Shown one piece after another: positions 1 through 8,326 of a stretch of DNA of 64,000 nucleotides. The translations under genes were made by a program, and so were the position numbers. The DNA is from CAZPRW01 sp964577805 (GTDB taxonomy: Bacteria; Verrucomicrobiota; Verrucomicrobiia; Opitutales; JAIRKQ01), in NCBI GenBank assembly GCA_964577805.1, contig CAZOAG010000003.1, positions 1 through 64,000 of the forward strand, given 5' to 3'. The notes under the pieces were generated by a model, which searched no databases, was not told the DNA's origin, and was given only the letters and a program-made list of their open reading frames with translations. Each line of letters opens with the position of its first letter. Position 1 is the stretch's first letter.

Positions 1-43
1 ATCAATTTTACGATTAAAACAAAGTTGTAATTTCGATATCTAT

Positions 44-70
44 TTGACATATGATAACTGCATCTATCAT
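44..70 (+). promoter_or_regulatory. possible promoter for the DUF2608-like gene
   Basis: A perfect -35 hexamer TTGACA (44-49) is followed after 15 bp by TATCAT (65-70), a 5/6 match to the -10 consensus. The spacer is two bases shorter than ideal, so this is weak. It would start transcription about 40 bp before the GTG at 117. Confidence 0.25.
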
Positions 71-116
71 CTTTTTCATTGAAAAATTCAAAATTATATT
101 GTAACTGTAATCGTCT

Positions 117-908
117 GTGAAAAGTTCAAGCAATGACATCATACAAGCTAATATACTTGATGTGATAGAATGGACATTGAATGATATTTCTGACAATGAC
201 ATTGTTGTGTTTGATTGCGATGATGTTTTAACAACAATTACACAACAATTATTTAAACAACAGAATCGGCAGTTTTTTCTCGATTGGTGCAAAATCAATA
301 TCCCTGGATTTAATAGGACAATGTTTTTCGACCTACTGGATTATATACTGGTTTCTAATAAAAATGTTCTGGTAAATGATAAAATGCCGTGTCTTGTGAA
401 CAAGCTGGCAGATAATAATATTAAATCTATCGTTCTTACTGCCCTACCAACAAAACCAATAGGAAAAATTCAAGAACCTATAAAATGGAGATCAAAAATA
501 TTGTCTGAATTGGGATATAATTTCGGAAAATTTTGGAAAAATTTACCAAATAAAACATTTTTTGAAGACACTATACAACAGTATCCTCCTGCATATCATG
601 ATGGTATAATTTGTTGTGATAATGTGCCAAAACATCTTTGTTTGAGTAAATTTTTGCAGCATTCAAACATCTCACCAAGTTGTACAGTATTCATAGACGA
701 CAATATAGATAATCTTAATGGCATGCAACAATGGGCGCATGATAACAATATTCAATTCGTCGGAATTCAATATCTTGAAGCACAGAATATTGTATCGAAT
801 ATACCGTTTTCTGAAGAATTAATAAACTATCAATTACATAATCTTGTCGAACGTCGTATTTGGATATCGGACGATGACGCATTCAATGCAATATCAGAAA
901 AAATATAA
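117..908 (+). CDS. DUF2608-like HAD-fold protein
   Basis: Likely a haloacid-dehalogenase-fold protein of the DUF2608 type, a family known mainly from host-associated and amoeba-associated bacteria; the substrate is unknown. An N-terminal FDCDDVLTT stretch (about residues 33-41) matches the HAD motif I pattern with its nucleophilic Asp. IVLTALPTK (about 105) fits motif II, and FIDDN (about 193) fits the acidic motif. No signal peptide is visible, unlike many members. The start is a GTG because a TAA lies in frame at 108-110; no good Shine-Dalgarno is seen, so a later start is possible. It ends three bases before the stop of der on the other strand, so the two genes converge without room for a terminator. 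The family assignment is by motif only. Confidence 0.65.
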   Translation: MKSSSNDIIQANILDVIEWTLNDISDNDIVVFDCDDVLTTITQQLFKQQNRQFFLDWCKINIPGFNRTMFFDLLDYILVSNKNVLVNDKMPCLVNKLADNNIKSIVLTALPTKPIGKIQEPIKWRSKILSELGYNFGKFWKNLPNKTFFEDTIQQYPPAYHDGIICCDNVPKHLCLSKFLQHSNISPSCTVFIDDNIDNLNGMQQWAHDNNIQFVGIQYLEAQNIVSNIPFSEELINYQLHNLVERRIWISDDDAFNAISEKI

Positions 909-911
909 AAA

Positions 912-2315
912 TTATTCTTCTATTGTTGAATATCGTCTATCCTTTTCAACAAATTCTAATTTTATCGTACAGCCAGCGAAATCAAAATGTTTTCGCATAC
1001 AATTTAATAAATATTTTTTGTAATTATCACGCAATAATGCTTTTCTATTACAGAATAATTTAAATGAAAATGGCATATTCCCTGTTTGAACAGCATAATA
1101 AATCTTAAATCGTTTTCCGCTAGCAGTAGATGGTTGACGGGCTTCGAACGCTTGTTGAATAACACGGTTGATTTCACCTGTACCAAATTTCTTATGCATC
1201 TTGACATATAATTTTTCTGCCAATGGCAATAAATGCTTTATGCCATGTTTTGTATTAGCAGATGTAAAAATAATCTCAACATCTGGAAATGCACGAAACT
1301 CTTTTCTAATAGCAGAAACATATGCCTCTTGAAATGATTTTATTGAATCGTAACCATCAAGATCTCCATTTTTACAAGCATCTTGTGAAATGTCCCATTT
1401 GTTTACTACAAGAATAATCCCCTTGCCAGCAGAAATAATCTCATTGGCAAGCTTTTTATCTAATTGTGTAATCCCACTAGTTGCGTCGACTACCAAATAA
1501 ATAATGTCGCAATTTATTATGCCAGCACTCGTCCTCAAAGAAGAAAAATAATCCAATGAAGTCGTCACACGGTTCTGAGGACGTGCTCCTGCTGTATCTA
1601 ATAACTCAAAATCATAAGTTAAATTTATACCATCATTGTGGAAAAGTTTTGATGAAACAGCTTCCCGTGTCGTCCCAGGAACATCACTCACTATCATACG
1701 ATGTTCATTCAATAATGCATTTACCGTAGATGATTTTCCAACATTAGGACGTCCGACAAATGCTACTTTTATAACATCATGAACATTCTCTTCTTCGGTC
1801 TGCTGTTTTCGAAACGACTTTGTAGCTTCATCTATAATACTACGTAATGCTCCTTCCCCTACCCCATGTTCAGCAGAAACTGAAACAGGATCTCCTAAAC
1901 CAAATTTCTTAAATACATCAACATCGTAATTTCTATTTTCAGAATCGACTTTATTTGCAATCACCACAACCGATTTGCCAGATTTTCGTAGCATATCAGC
2001 AATGTCATAATCCATCGGCATAATACCATCAGTAGCATCAACAACAAAAAATACTAAATCAGCAGATGCTATTGCCAAACACACTTGATCATCAACAGCA
2101 TGAGTAATTTCAGTTATACTATTCGCTCCTGATAGACCAAGACCTCCTGTATCCATCAAAATAATATTTTTGTCAATTTCATGTGTGATAACATCACGTG
2201 TGACACCTGCCATATCATGGACTATTGACTTTCGTTGTTTTATCAGACGATTGAATAAACGACTCTTTCCAACATTAGGCCGTCCAACAATTGCAATATT
2301 ATACACAAATTTCAT
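912..2315 (-). CDS. der: GTPase Der (EngA), ribosome assembly
   Basis: Tandem-GTPase factor needed for maturation of the 50S subunit. Two complete G domains are visible. The first has the P-loop GRPNVGKS at residues 11-18 and NKVD near 120. The second has GRPNVGKS near 188 and NKWD near 300. A C-terminal KH-like domain ends in KLEFVEKDRR. The length of 467 aa is normal for the family. It lies 45 bp downstream of the heptose kinase gene on the same strand and is probably cotranscribed with it. Nothing is degenerate. Confidence 0.97.
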   Translation of the reverse strand: MKFVYNIAIVGRPNVGKSRLFNRLIKQRKSIVHDMAGVTRDVITHEIDKNIILMDTGGLGLSGANSITEITHAVDDQVCLAIASADLVFFVVDATDGIMPMDYDIADMLRKSGKSVVVIANKVDSENRNYDVDVFKKFGLGDPVSVSAEHGVGEGALRSIIDEATKSFRKQQTEEENVHDVIKVAFVGRPNVGKSSTVNALLNEHRMIVSDVPGTTREAVSSKLFHNDGINLTYDFELLDTAGARPQNRVTTSLDYFSSLRTSAGIINCDIIYLVVDATSGITQLDKKLANEIISAGKGIILVVNKWDISQDACKNGDLDGYDSIKSFQEAYVSAIRKEFRAFPDVEIIFTSANTKHGIKHLLPLAEKLYVKMHKKFGTGEINRVIQQAFEARQPSTASGKRFKIYYAVQTGNMPFSFKLFCNRKALLRDNYKKYLLNCMRKHFDFAGCTIKLEFVEKDRRYSTIEE

Positions 2316-2360
2316 GCACGTGCTTTTCTATTATGTCATTACATAATTTACAAGATTTTT

Positions 2361-3344
2361 TCATAAACTGAACATTCCCATATGTTCGCAATTCATCATC
2401 TCATCAATAGAAACAGTAGCCGTACCATGTTTCCCGACAACAATACCAGCAGCAATGTTAGCAAATGTAGCAGCCTGCATCAATGATGCCCCTGTAGATA
2501 ATGCTAATGTCAAACATGCAATCGATGTATCACCAGCACCAGAAACATCGAACACTTCCCGTGCATACGTTGGAATCTGTTTGATATTTCCATCGTGATC
2601 TCGAATTAACATACCATCAGGACCCATTGTAATGACCAAATATTTTGGAGAATATTTCTCAATAATTACTTTGCATACATCATTTGTAGAGACGTTTTCA
2701 TAATCTAACAACGATAACCCTACCAATTCATATGCCTCTTGCTTATTAGGCGTCATTAATGATGCATTATTGAATAATAATTTATTCAATGGTTTTGGAT
2801 CAACAGATATAAAGGTATTATGTTTATTTGCAGTATCAATAAACAATTTTACATTATCATTAGATAAACTGCCCTTAGCATAATCTGATAAAATTACAGC
2901 ATCAGCATATTTGATCTTTTCACAAACTGATTGTATTATGTCGTCTTCACATAGTAAATATTGCTGCTTTTTATCCTCTCTGTCCACACGACATAATTGT
3001 TGTCCACGAACAACAACCCTGGTTTTACTTATCGTCTTTACTCCATCACAACATAATCGAGAATCGTGTAATATTCCATGTTTTCTTAATAATCCACCGG
3101 CATATCCACCGAATCTATCATGTCCAATTTTCCCAACAATCTCAACAGAAGCACCTAATTCTGACACATTTACTGCAACATTTCCAGCAGCACCCAATAC
3201 ATATTTGTCATTATCAACAGCAACTACAGGAACAGGAGCCTCTGGAGACAACCTATTAGCATCTCCAATAATATAATGATCCAACATTATATCCCCTATC
3301 ACAAGCACATTCAAATTGGATATTCTATCTAAAAGGTCCTTCAT
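2361..3344 (-). CDS. rfaE1: D-glycero-beta-D-manno-heptose-7-phosphate kinase (PfkB family)
   Basis: Phosphorylates heptose 7-phosphate at O-1 in the ADP-heptose route to the lipopolysaccharide inner core. The protein opens with LNVLVIGDIMLDHYI and has RLSPEAPVPVV, both typical of RfaE1/HldE kinase domains, and ends with the PfkB signature DVSGAGDTSIA carrying the catalytic Asp. It is the kinase domain only (327 aa from this start); the adenylyltransferase half of HldE is absent and must be a separate gene. The frame is open for 19 more codons upstream, but that extension is not family-like, so I chose the ATG at 3344. The PfkB fold is certain; heptose as substrate rests on the N-terminal motifs. 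Confidence 0.85.
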   Translation of the reverse strand: MKDLLDRISNLNVLVIGDIMLDHYIIGDANRLSPEAPVPVVAVDNDKYVLGAAGNVAVNVSELGASVEIVGKIGHDRFGGYAGGLLRKHGILHDSRLCCDGVKTISKTRVVVRGQQLCRVDREDKKQQYLLCEDDIIQSVCEKIKYADAVILSDYAKGSLSNDNVKLFIDTANKHNTFISVDPKPLNKLLFNNASLMTPNKQEAYELVGLSLLDYENVSTNDVCKVIIEKYSPKYLVITMGPDGMLIRDHDGNIKQIPTYAREVFDVSGAGDTSIACLTLALSTGASLMQAATFANIAAGIVVGKHGTATVSIDEMMNCEHMGMFSL

Positions 3345-3545
3345 GTTGCCACTACACTTATACAAAACACAATTGTAGCAATACAAAATTATGGCATACA
3401 AAATTGTTCAATTATGAGATTAAATCAGATAATATATTATAAATACAAATTTTATCATAAACTTTGAAAATGTATCAACGTCATGTGATTCAAACAATCC
3501 TTATAAATTTATTGCAATTTTTCTTTTTTACTTAGATTCACACTA
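3345..3545. other. divergent promoter region, rfaE1 / accA
   Basis: About 200 bp of very AT-rich DNA between two divergent genes. On the minus strand a TTGTAT and TATAAG pair about 18 bp apart could serve rfaE1. I see no convincing promoter on the plus strand and no Shine-Dalgarno before the accA ATG. Confidence 0.3.
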
Positions 3546-4529
3546 ATGAATCAAAAGTTTGCATTGGATTTTGAAAAACCAATACTGGAACTGTCGAAAC
3601 AATTGTCAGTTTTGAAAGAACGCGCTGAGGAATCTCATGTAGACTTTTCTGATGAAATTGAAAGTCTTAGTTACAAACTAGAAGAAACTAAGAAACAAAC
3701 GTATAGTAACTTAACAGAATGGCAACGTGTACAAATTGCACGTCATCCACTGCGACCGTATTCTCTCGATTATATCACCAGGATATTTTCTGAATTTCAA
3801 GAATTACATGGCGATAGATTATATGCAGATGATCAGGCAATGGTATGTGGTGTTGCACGGTTAAACAATATGCCTATTGCAATAATATCACAACAAAAAG
3901 GACGTGATATAAAAGAAAATTTAGAACGTAATTTTGGCATGCAAAGTCCGGAAGGATATCGTAAAGCAATGCGTATAATGCGGCTAGCGGAACGATTCAA
4001 CATACCGATAATTACAATAGTTGATACAGCAGGAGCATTCCCCGGAATCGAATCTGAAGAACGGCATGTTGCAGAAGCTATTGCTGCAAATTTACGTGAT
4101 ATGATGTTGATAAAATCGCCTATCATTTCTGTAGTAATCGGCGAAGGTGGATCTGGTGGTGCACTAGGAATTGCTGTATCTGACCGCATATTGATTTTAG
4201 AAAATGCATATTATTCTGTAATATCACCTGAAGGCTGTGCTGCTATTCTGTGGAACGATCGTGCAAAAGCACCAGAAGCAGCAAAAGCATTACGGCTATC
4301 TTCTGAAAAATTATTAGAATTCGGAGTCGTTGAAGAAATATTGCCTGAACCACTTGGTGGCGCACATAATGATTACGACGCAACAGCAGCAACCATAAAA
4401 ACTGGTATTTTAAAGCATTTAAAAGAATTAAATAAATATACAACAGATCAGTTGCTGGAAAATCGTTATAAACGATTCCGAAAACTTGGAATTTTCGAAA
4501 TTAAAACAACCGAAGAACTGTCAAAATAA
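3546..4529 (+). CDS. accA: acetyl-CoA carboxylase carboxyltransferase subunit alpha
   Basis: Pairs with AccD to transfer the carboxyl group from biotin-AccB to acetyl-CoA, the first step of fatty-acid synthesis. At 327 aa it is close to the usual length. The N-terminal helical region (LDFEKPILEL) is followed by WQRVQIARHPLRPYSLDYI, a hallmark of AccA. The crotonase-fold core has GGSGGALGIAV near residue 202 and YSVISPEGCAAILW near 222. It stands alone, divergent from rfaE1 and convergent with the UDP-GlcNAc pyrophosphorylase gene. Identification is secure. Confidence 0.97.
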   Translation: MNQKFALDFEKPILELSKQLSVLKERAEESHVDFSDEIESLSYKLEETKKQTYSNLTEWQRVQIARHPLRPYSLDYITRIFSEFQELHGDRLYADDQAMVCGVARLNNMPIAIISQQKGRDIKENLERNFGMQSPEGYRKAMRIMRLAERFNIPIITIVDTAGAFPGIESEERHVAEAIAANLRDMMLIKSPIISVVIGEGGSGGALGIAVSDRILILENAYYSVISPEGCAAILWNDRAKAPEAAKALRLSSEKLLEFGVVEEILPEPLGGAHNDYDATAATIKTGILKHLKELNKYTTDQLLENRYKRFRKLGIFEIKTTEELSK

Positions 4530-4563
4530 TAATTCAAAAAGATTCTTCTGAAAATATAATTAC

Positions 4564-4590
4564 GCACAGAAGTGTGCCAGCGAAACCTGG
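4564..4590 (+). other. two adjacent small hairpins in the accA 3' region
   Basis: GCACA-GAAG-TGTGC (4564-4577) is followed directly by CCAG-CGAAAC-CTGG (4577-4590). They lie just past accA and before the two terminators. Their purpose is unclear: part of the accA 3' untranslated region or the start of a small RNA. Confidence 0.25.
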
Positions 4591-4654
4591 TATTGGTCGT
4601 GGATTTACGCATTCAACGTTCAACATTCTAAAGTGCATAAGTTTGACAAAAACA

Positions 4655-4676
4655 TGGCATTCCAACATGAATGCCA
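4655..4676 (-). terminator. intrinsic terminator for the pyrophosphorylase operon
   Basis: Perfect 8-bp stem TGGCATTC / GAATGCCA with a 6-base loop. Read on the minus strand it is followed by TGTTTTTG, a short T tract. It sits about 140 bp beyond the stop of the UAP1-type gene. Confidence 0.6.
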
Positions 4677-4713
4677 AGAATTAAACACAACACAACTTGC
4701 AATTTTAACAAAA

Positions 4714-4744
4714 ACATCCCTCGATCGCATTGATCGAAAGATGT
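4714..4744 (+). terminator. hairpin terminator, accA side
   Basis: Inverted repeat with arms ACATC (4714-4718) and GATGT (4740-4744) plus an inner TCGATC / GATCGA pairing. It is flanked by an A run on the left and TCATTTTAT on the right, so it could act in both directions. Confidence 0.5.
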
Positions 4745-4813
4745 CATTTTATAAAATCAGATGATACATTACAGACTGATCAACATCTGAAAATCACGTG
4801 TATTATATCAAAT

Positions 4814-6244
4814 TTAGTCGATGTATAGACCTGCAGCAACAGCTGGTTTATTTTCTAAAGCTGACCATTTTTTTAAAAAATCATGCTTGCTATCGGCAAA
4901 TAACGGACTGATTTCTATGTCAAACGGCGGCATTTCGTTAATATCTGTTGGTATATCCACACCTGCAGCGTGTAACCATTCAACAAATAATTTTACCTGG
5001 TCGCGTTTGCATGTTTTCAAAGAATCCAACCCTTCCAAGTTTTTTACTGGGCTAAAATTTGCTAATCTATTGCTTTCAACAATAACAATACGTTCAGCAT
5101 ACGGAAAAACATCGAATAAAAACATTTCTAACTTCAGTCCATTTGGTGAATTCGGAACTACTTGTTCCCCCAATGAATCTATTGTCGGAATTACTTTTCG
5201 TGCGATATGATATGGGATTTCAGAATTTTCATCTTTACCATTGAACCGACGAATAAAATCAACGTCCAATAGATGGATAGCTGGATTTCCGGAGCAAAAC
5301 ACTAATTCCCCAGCTGGATTTCGCAACATAGCTTGATCTTTTTGAAGATCAGAATATTCGATCACATAGCTTTTCCCATTTTTTTCACAAAACACACCTA
5401 CCTTCTCCTCAGGATATAATTTTTTTATCATCCGAGATGTTACTTGTGAATTATGATAAACATGTAACCCGATCAAATATGGATCTATACAGCGTACTAA
5501 CGGGTTATCTACCTGGAAATAACTCAATATTTTTATCCCAAGACCATCGAGCATCGCCAATGCACCTGATCTCCCTAATGCTTTCAACGAACCACCATGT
5601 CCATCTGGGTGCATTGCTATTTTGCTACGCGTCTCCATGATAAACTTGCCATCTTGATCGACAGCTGGCATCTGCCCTTGTTTAATAAAATGAATATTGT
5701 CTATTCCGAATGAACCATTTTTTCCAAAAAATTCTATAGTTTCATTATGAGTACGCTCACTAGTCATCACTATCCAATGAATACTGGTCTCATACTTCCG
5801 TTCTGCTGCTTTTATCTTTTCTGCAAATACTTGAAATAATGATTTATGTTTGATAGGAGTTACTTCTAATGTCCCCTTTGGAACGACACATCCCAACCGT
5901 GTCCCTTCACCACCAGCAACAGTAAATGCAGCAACTTTCCCTTCGCGTATGGTTTTTTCACCCAACGCAGTCATTTCCTGCCATTTCGTCCAATCAGCAT
6001 CGGAATTAGGAAACTTAATAAATTGAGCAGGAGAAAATGTCCCAATCCGTTTGTCATCTGCATGATTATTGTTTGAAATTACATTACTAATCACTGATGA
6101 CAAATACTCTAAATCCATCCCTTTGGCTTGTTGCAACAATTGTTCTTGTTCTTCTTTTGATAAAATCTCCCAAAATTTAAATACATGCTCTTGACCATAT
6201 TTGCAAAAATGCAATCGCAATTCTTTTGATTTTTGATCCATCAT
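4814..6244 (-). CDS. UDP-N-acetylglucosamine pyrophosphorylase, eukaryotic UAP1/AGX type (UDPGP family)
   Basis: Makes UDP-GlcNAc from UTP and GlcNAc-1-phosphate, the entry to peptidoglycan and lipid A. The sequence belongs to the UDPGP fold of eukaryotic UAP1, not to bacterial GlmU. It has the nucleotide loop AGGEGTRLG at about residues 110-118 followed by PKGTLEV, then FQVDNPLVRC, and a C-terminal KLEMFLFDVFPYAERIVIVE close to UAP1. No GlmU-like left-handed beta-helix is present. The frame opens at 6298, inside the upstream gene. I prefer the ATG at 6244 because it follows the ftsB-like stop by 13 bp, has GAGGG about 10 bases upstream, and begins at the family-like helix. UDP-GalNAc activity cannot be excluded. 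Confidence 0.88.
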   Translation of the reverse strand: MMDQKSKELRLHFCKYGQEHVFKFWEILSKEEQEQLLQQAKGMDLEYLSSVISNVISNNNHADDKRIGTFSPAQFIKFPNSDADWTKWQEMTALGEKTIREGKVAAFTVAGGEGTRLGCVVPKGTLEVTPIKHKSLFQVFAEKIKAAERKYETSIHWIVMTSERTHNETIEFFGKNGSFGIDNIHFIKQGQMPAVDQDGKFIMETRSKIAMHPDGHGGSLKALGRSGALAMLDGLGIKILSYFQVDNPLVRCIDPYLIGLHVYHNSQVTSRMIKKLYPEEKVGVFCEKNGKSYVIEYSDLQKDQAMLRNPAGELVFCSGNPAIHLLDVDFIRRFNGKDENSEIPYHIARKVIPTIDSLGEQVVPNSPNGLKLEMFLFDVFPYAERIVIVESNRLANFSPVKNLEGLDSLKTCKRDQVKLFVEWLHAAGVDIPTDINEMPPFDIEISPLFADSKHDFLKKWSALENKPAVAAGLYID

Positions 6245-6257
6245 CTCACTAATTCCC

Positions 6258-6533
6258 TCAATCTGCAAATTTAAAAATCTTTTCTCGTGGTTTAACATGC
6301 CCCTCTTTACTTCGTATTACTTGATTAACAAATTCCTGATTATTTAGTAAGCTACGCATATGGTCCTGTTTTATTGAAAAATCATTTGCAGCAATTTCAT
6401 TCATATCCTTTAACATTGCAATTTTCATCTTCAACTGCGCCTGCTCTTCTTTAGCATGCACAAAGGATGTTAATAAATTAACATTAATTGCTGCTAACAC
6501 AAAAAAAACAACGACCAAAAAAAGTTTTTTCAC
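6258..6533 (-). CDS. FtsB/DivIC-like septum formation protein
   Basis: A 91-residue bitopic protein. It has a short cytoplasmic start (MKKLF), one membrane segment at about 5-24, a helical coiled-coil-prone stretch at 28-60, and a C-terminus reading HVKPREKIFKF. That ending resembles the glycine/proline turn and aromatic end typical of FtsB/DivIC (VKPGE-hhhF). FtsB bridges FtsL and FtsQ in the divisome. The start is GTG with AGGGAG five to six bases upstream. It is cotranscribed with the UDP-GlcNAc pyrophosphorylase gene. The call rests on topology and the C-terminal motif; short coiled-coil proteins are easily misassigned. Confidence 0.65.
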   Translation of the reverse strand: MKKLFLVVVFFVLAAINVNLLTSFVHAKEEQAQLKMKIAMLKDMNEIAANDFSIKQDHMRSLLNNQEFVNQVIRSKEGHVKPREKIFKFAD

Positions 6534-7025
6534 AACATCTCCCTTCTTTTTGGCACATTAAATATATTTCACAGAAATTAAAGGGAAATCTATTTGCATG
6601 CATGTAACAATGATGACATCACGCTAAAAATACTGAATATACCATGAATTTTCTGTTTACACAGGATTTAATAAATAACATTTGCACAACATAAAATCAT
6701 ATAAAGACACTTCATAACAAAAGTAAGAACTGTATTTTCAAATCTAAAATCATTCATTTTTGCACACAAACAAAACAAAAAATTGTATTAACAAAAAATT
6801 ACAAATACAAAGAAAGTACGCGCTTATGAATACGACAAATCAATACAAACTCATAAAAACAAAAAGTACTATTAGTGAGACAACAAACGCAGAATCAGAG
6901 CGAACAATATCACAATCAAGATCGCAAAATTCTACCAAAGAAAAGAAAGAAATTGTAGAAAAAAACTAAAAAGCAGGAAAAGTAAAAAACACCTTGGTTG
7001 CCGCCTAAACAAATCACAAATCAAA
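6534..7025. other. AT-rich region with no secure gene
   Basis: Just under 500 bp upstream of the ftsB-like gene and of a small plus-strand ORF. It holds one weak 47-codon reading frame (listed separately) and no recognisable RNA gene, repeat or terminator. It probably contains divergent promoters; no clear hexamer pair stood out. Confidence 0.5.
6826..6969 (+). CDS. doubtful 47-residue lysine/serine/threonine-rich ORF
   Basis: Not recognised. A short hydrophilic product rich in Lys, Ser, Thr, Glu and Asn with no hydrophobic segment. The frame is open upstream to a TTG at 6760, but the first ATG is at 6826 with no clear ribosome binding site. Low-complexity composition is expected of chance frames in DNA this AT-rich, so it may not be a gene. 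Confidence 0.2.
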   Translation: MNTTNQYKLIKTKSTISETTNAESERTISQSRSQNSTKEKKEIVEKN

Positions 7026-7310
7026 ATGAGTCTTTACCCAAAAACAACTGAAAAACAAAAAATACCAGAAGAAATTACTAACTTTTTTGACTCTGAATTT
7101 GCTAAAAACTATAAAGGAAGAGGAAATAAAAAGAATCCGTTTACAATGAAACAGGACGACTTCAATAAAATAAAGTATACTATCAAAGACTGCGTTGAAA
7201 ACCGCAACGCAATTGAAGGCCAGAGACTAGAAAGATTAGCGAGCGGCTTTGAATCTCAAGCTTTACGCGATAGTTTTAAAGAAGCAATCGGATTAATTAA
7301 GTCCATGTAA
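7026..7310 (+). CDS. hypothetical small protein, 94 aa
   Basis: Not recognised. The product is soluble, mixed-charge and mostly helical, with no signal peptide or membrane segment. Its amino-acid mix (Phe, Asp, Gly, Arg and Leu well represented, for example RLERLASGFESQALRD near the end) looks more like a real protein than the frame before it. There is no strong Shine-Dalgarno before the ATG. It lies about 90 bp upstream of kdsB on the same strand, so cotranscription is possible. It could be lineage-specific. Confidence 0.5.
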   Translation: MSLYPKTTEKQKIPEEITNFFDSEFAKNYKGRGNKKNPFTMKQDDFNKIKYTIKDCVENRNAIEGQRLERLASGFESQALRDSFKEAIGLIKSM

Positions 7311-7399
7311 CAAACTATAAATTACTCACTAAAATTTGCCAATATCGTCCATTTTAATTTGCCAAAAAACAGTGTGATTCTATGCATTGTAACAGCATG

Positions 7400-8140
7400 A
7401 TGAATTATTCCATTGTAATCCCTGCACGTATAGGATCTACTCGATTTCCCCGTAAAATATTGGCAAACTTGTGTGGCAAACCAGTAATACAACATGTTTA
7501 TGAACGTGCAATAGAATCTGGCGTAACTAGCGATGTTACTATACTTACAGACTCTGATGAAATTGTTAATGTAGCGAAATCTTTTGGAGCAACTTCTATC
7601 ATGACGTCTACTGATTGTTGCTGCGGAACAGAACGTATTGCATCTGTTTTGAATAAAATATCTGGTGATTTCATAATAAATATACAAGGAGATGAACCAT
7701 TATTAGATCCTCAAACAATAATCGCTATCGCAGAACGTGCACAATCAAGCACAGCAGATGTCATAACTCCTGTCTTCAAAATATGCAATATAGACGACAT
7801 CGACAATCCAAATCGTGTAAAAGTGGCAGTTGGTTTTTTTGGACAAGCGCTTTATTTTTCACGCAGCCCTATACCATTCGTCCGAGGAATTGAACATTCT
7901 CAATGGCTACAAAATAATACTTTTTACGGACATGTTGGCGTATATGGATACCATCGACATGTTCTTGAACAATATACAAATTTAAAAAATGGGCAGCTAG
8001 AAACTGCTGAATCATTGGAACAACTACGACTATTGGAAAATGGATATAAAATTGATACAGTAGCAGTAAACAAACCAAGCATCGGAATAGACACACCAGA
8101 AGATTTAATAAAAGCAGAAAAATTTCTACAAAGAAAATAA
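7400..8140 (+). CDS. kdsB: 3-deoxy-manno-octulosonate cytidylyltransferase (CMP-Kdo synthetase)
   Basis: Activates Kdo with CTP to CMP-Kdo for attachment to lipid A, so the cell makes a Kdo-bearing lipopolysaccharide. The N-terminus IVIPARIGSTRFP is the nucleotide-binding signature. INIQGDEPLLDP (about residue 95), VYGYHRHVLEQY and the end motif SIGIDTPEDLIKAE are all diagnostic. The length of 246 aa is normal. Three in-frame ATGs occur (7382, 7397, 7400); the last places the first strand where the family has it. No lesions are seen. Confidence 0.95.
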   Translation: MNYSIVIPARIGSTRFPRKILANLCGKPVIQHVYERAIESGVTSDVTILTDSDEIVNVAKSFGATSIMTSTDCCCGTERIASVLNKISGDFIINIQGDEPLLDPQTIIAIAERAQSSTADVITPVFKICNIDDIDNPNRVKVAVGFFGQALYFSRSPIPFVRGIEHSQWLQNNTFYGHVGVYGYHRHVLEQYTNLKNGQLETAESLEQLRLLENGYKIDTVAVNKPSIGIDTPEDLIKAEKFLQRK

Positions 8141-8234
8141 ATATTTTTATCACAAAAACACACCAGATGTCGTATATTTAAAAAGAATTTATATTTTCAA
8201 AACGGCTGGAAATTATAAATATTAAAAAATATAC

Positions 8235-8264
8235 TAGACAATAGTACAAAACACTACATATAGT
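8235..8264 (+). promoter_or_regulatory. putative nrdD promoter
   Basis: TAGACA (8235-8240) and TATAGT (8259-8264), separated by 18 bp, each match the sigma-70 hexamers in 5 of 6 positions. The -10 lies inside the first NrdR-like box, which would let a repressor block polymerase. The start codon of nrdD is about 60 bp further on. Confidence 0.45.
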
Positions 8265-8266
8265 AT
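8251..8266 (+). promoter_or_regulatory. NrdR-box-like operator 1
   Basis: ACACTACATATAGTAT matches the 16-bp NrdR box (acaCwAtATaTwGtgt) at 14 of 16 positions. NrdR is the conserved repressor of ribonucleotide reductase genes, so a site before nrdD is expected. It overlaps the putative -10. Confidence 0.6.
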
Positions 8267-8281
8267 GTTTTAATCAAAAAG

Positions 8282-8297
8282 ACACCGTATTTAGTAA
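8282..8297 (+). promoter_or_regulatory. NrdR-box-like operator 2
   Basis: ACACCGTATTTAGTAA matches the NrdR box at 11 of 16 positions. It begins exactly 31 bp after box 1, three helical turns, which is the usual spacing of paired NrdR boxes. The position supports a weak sequence match. Confidence 0.5.
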
Positions 8298-8326
8298 AAA
8301 CCAACAAATCATAAATAGGACAAACA

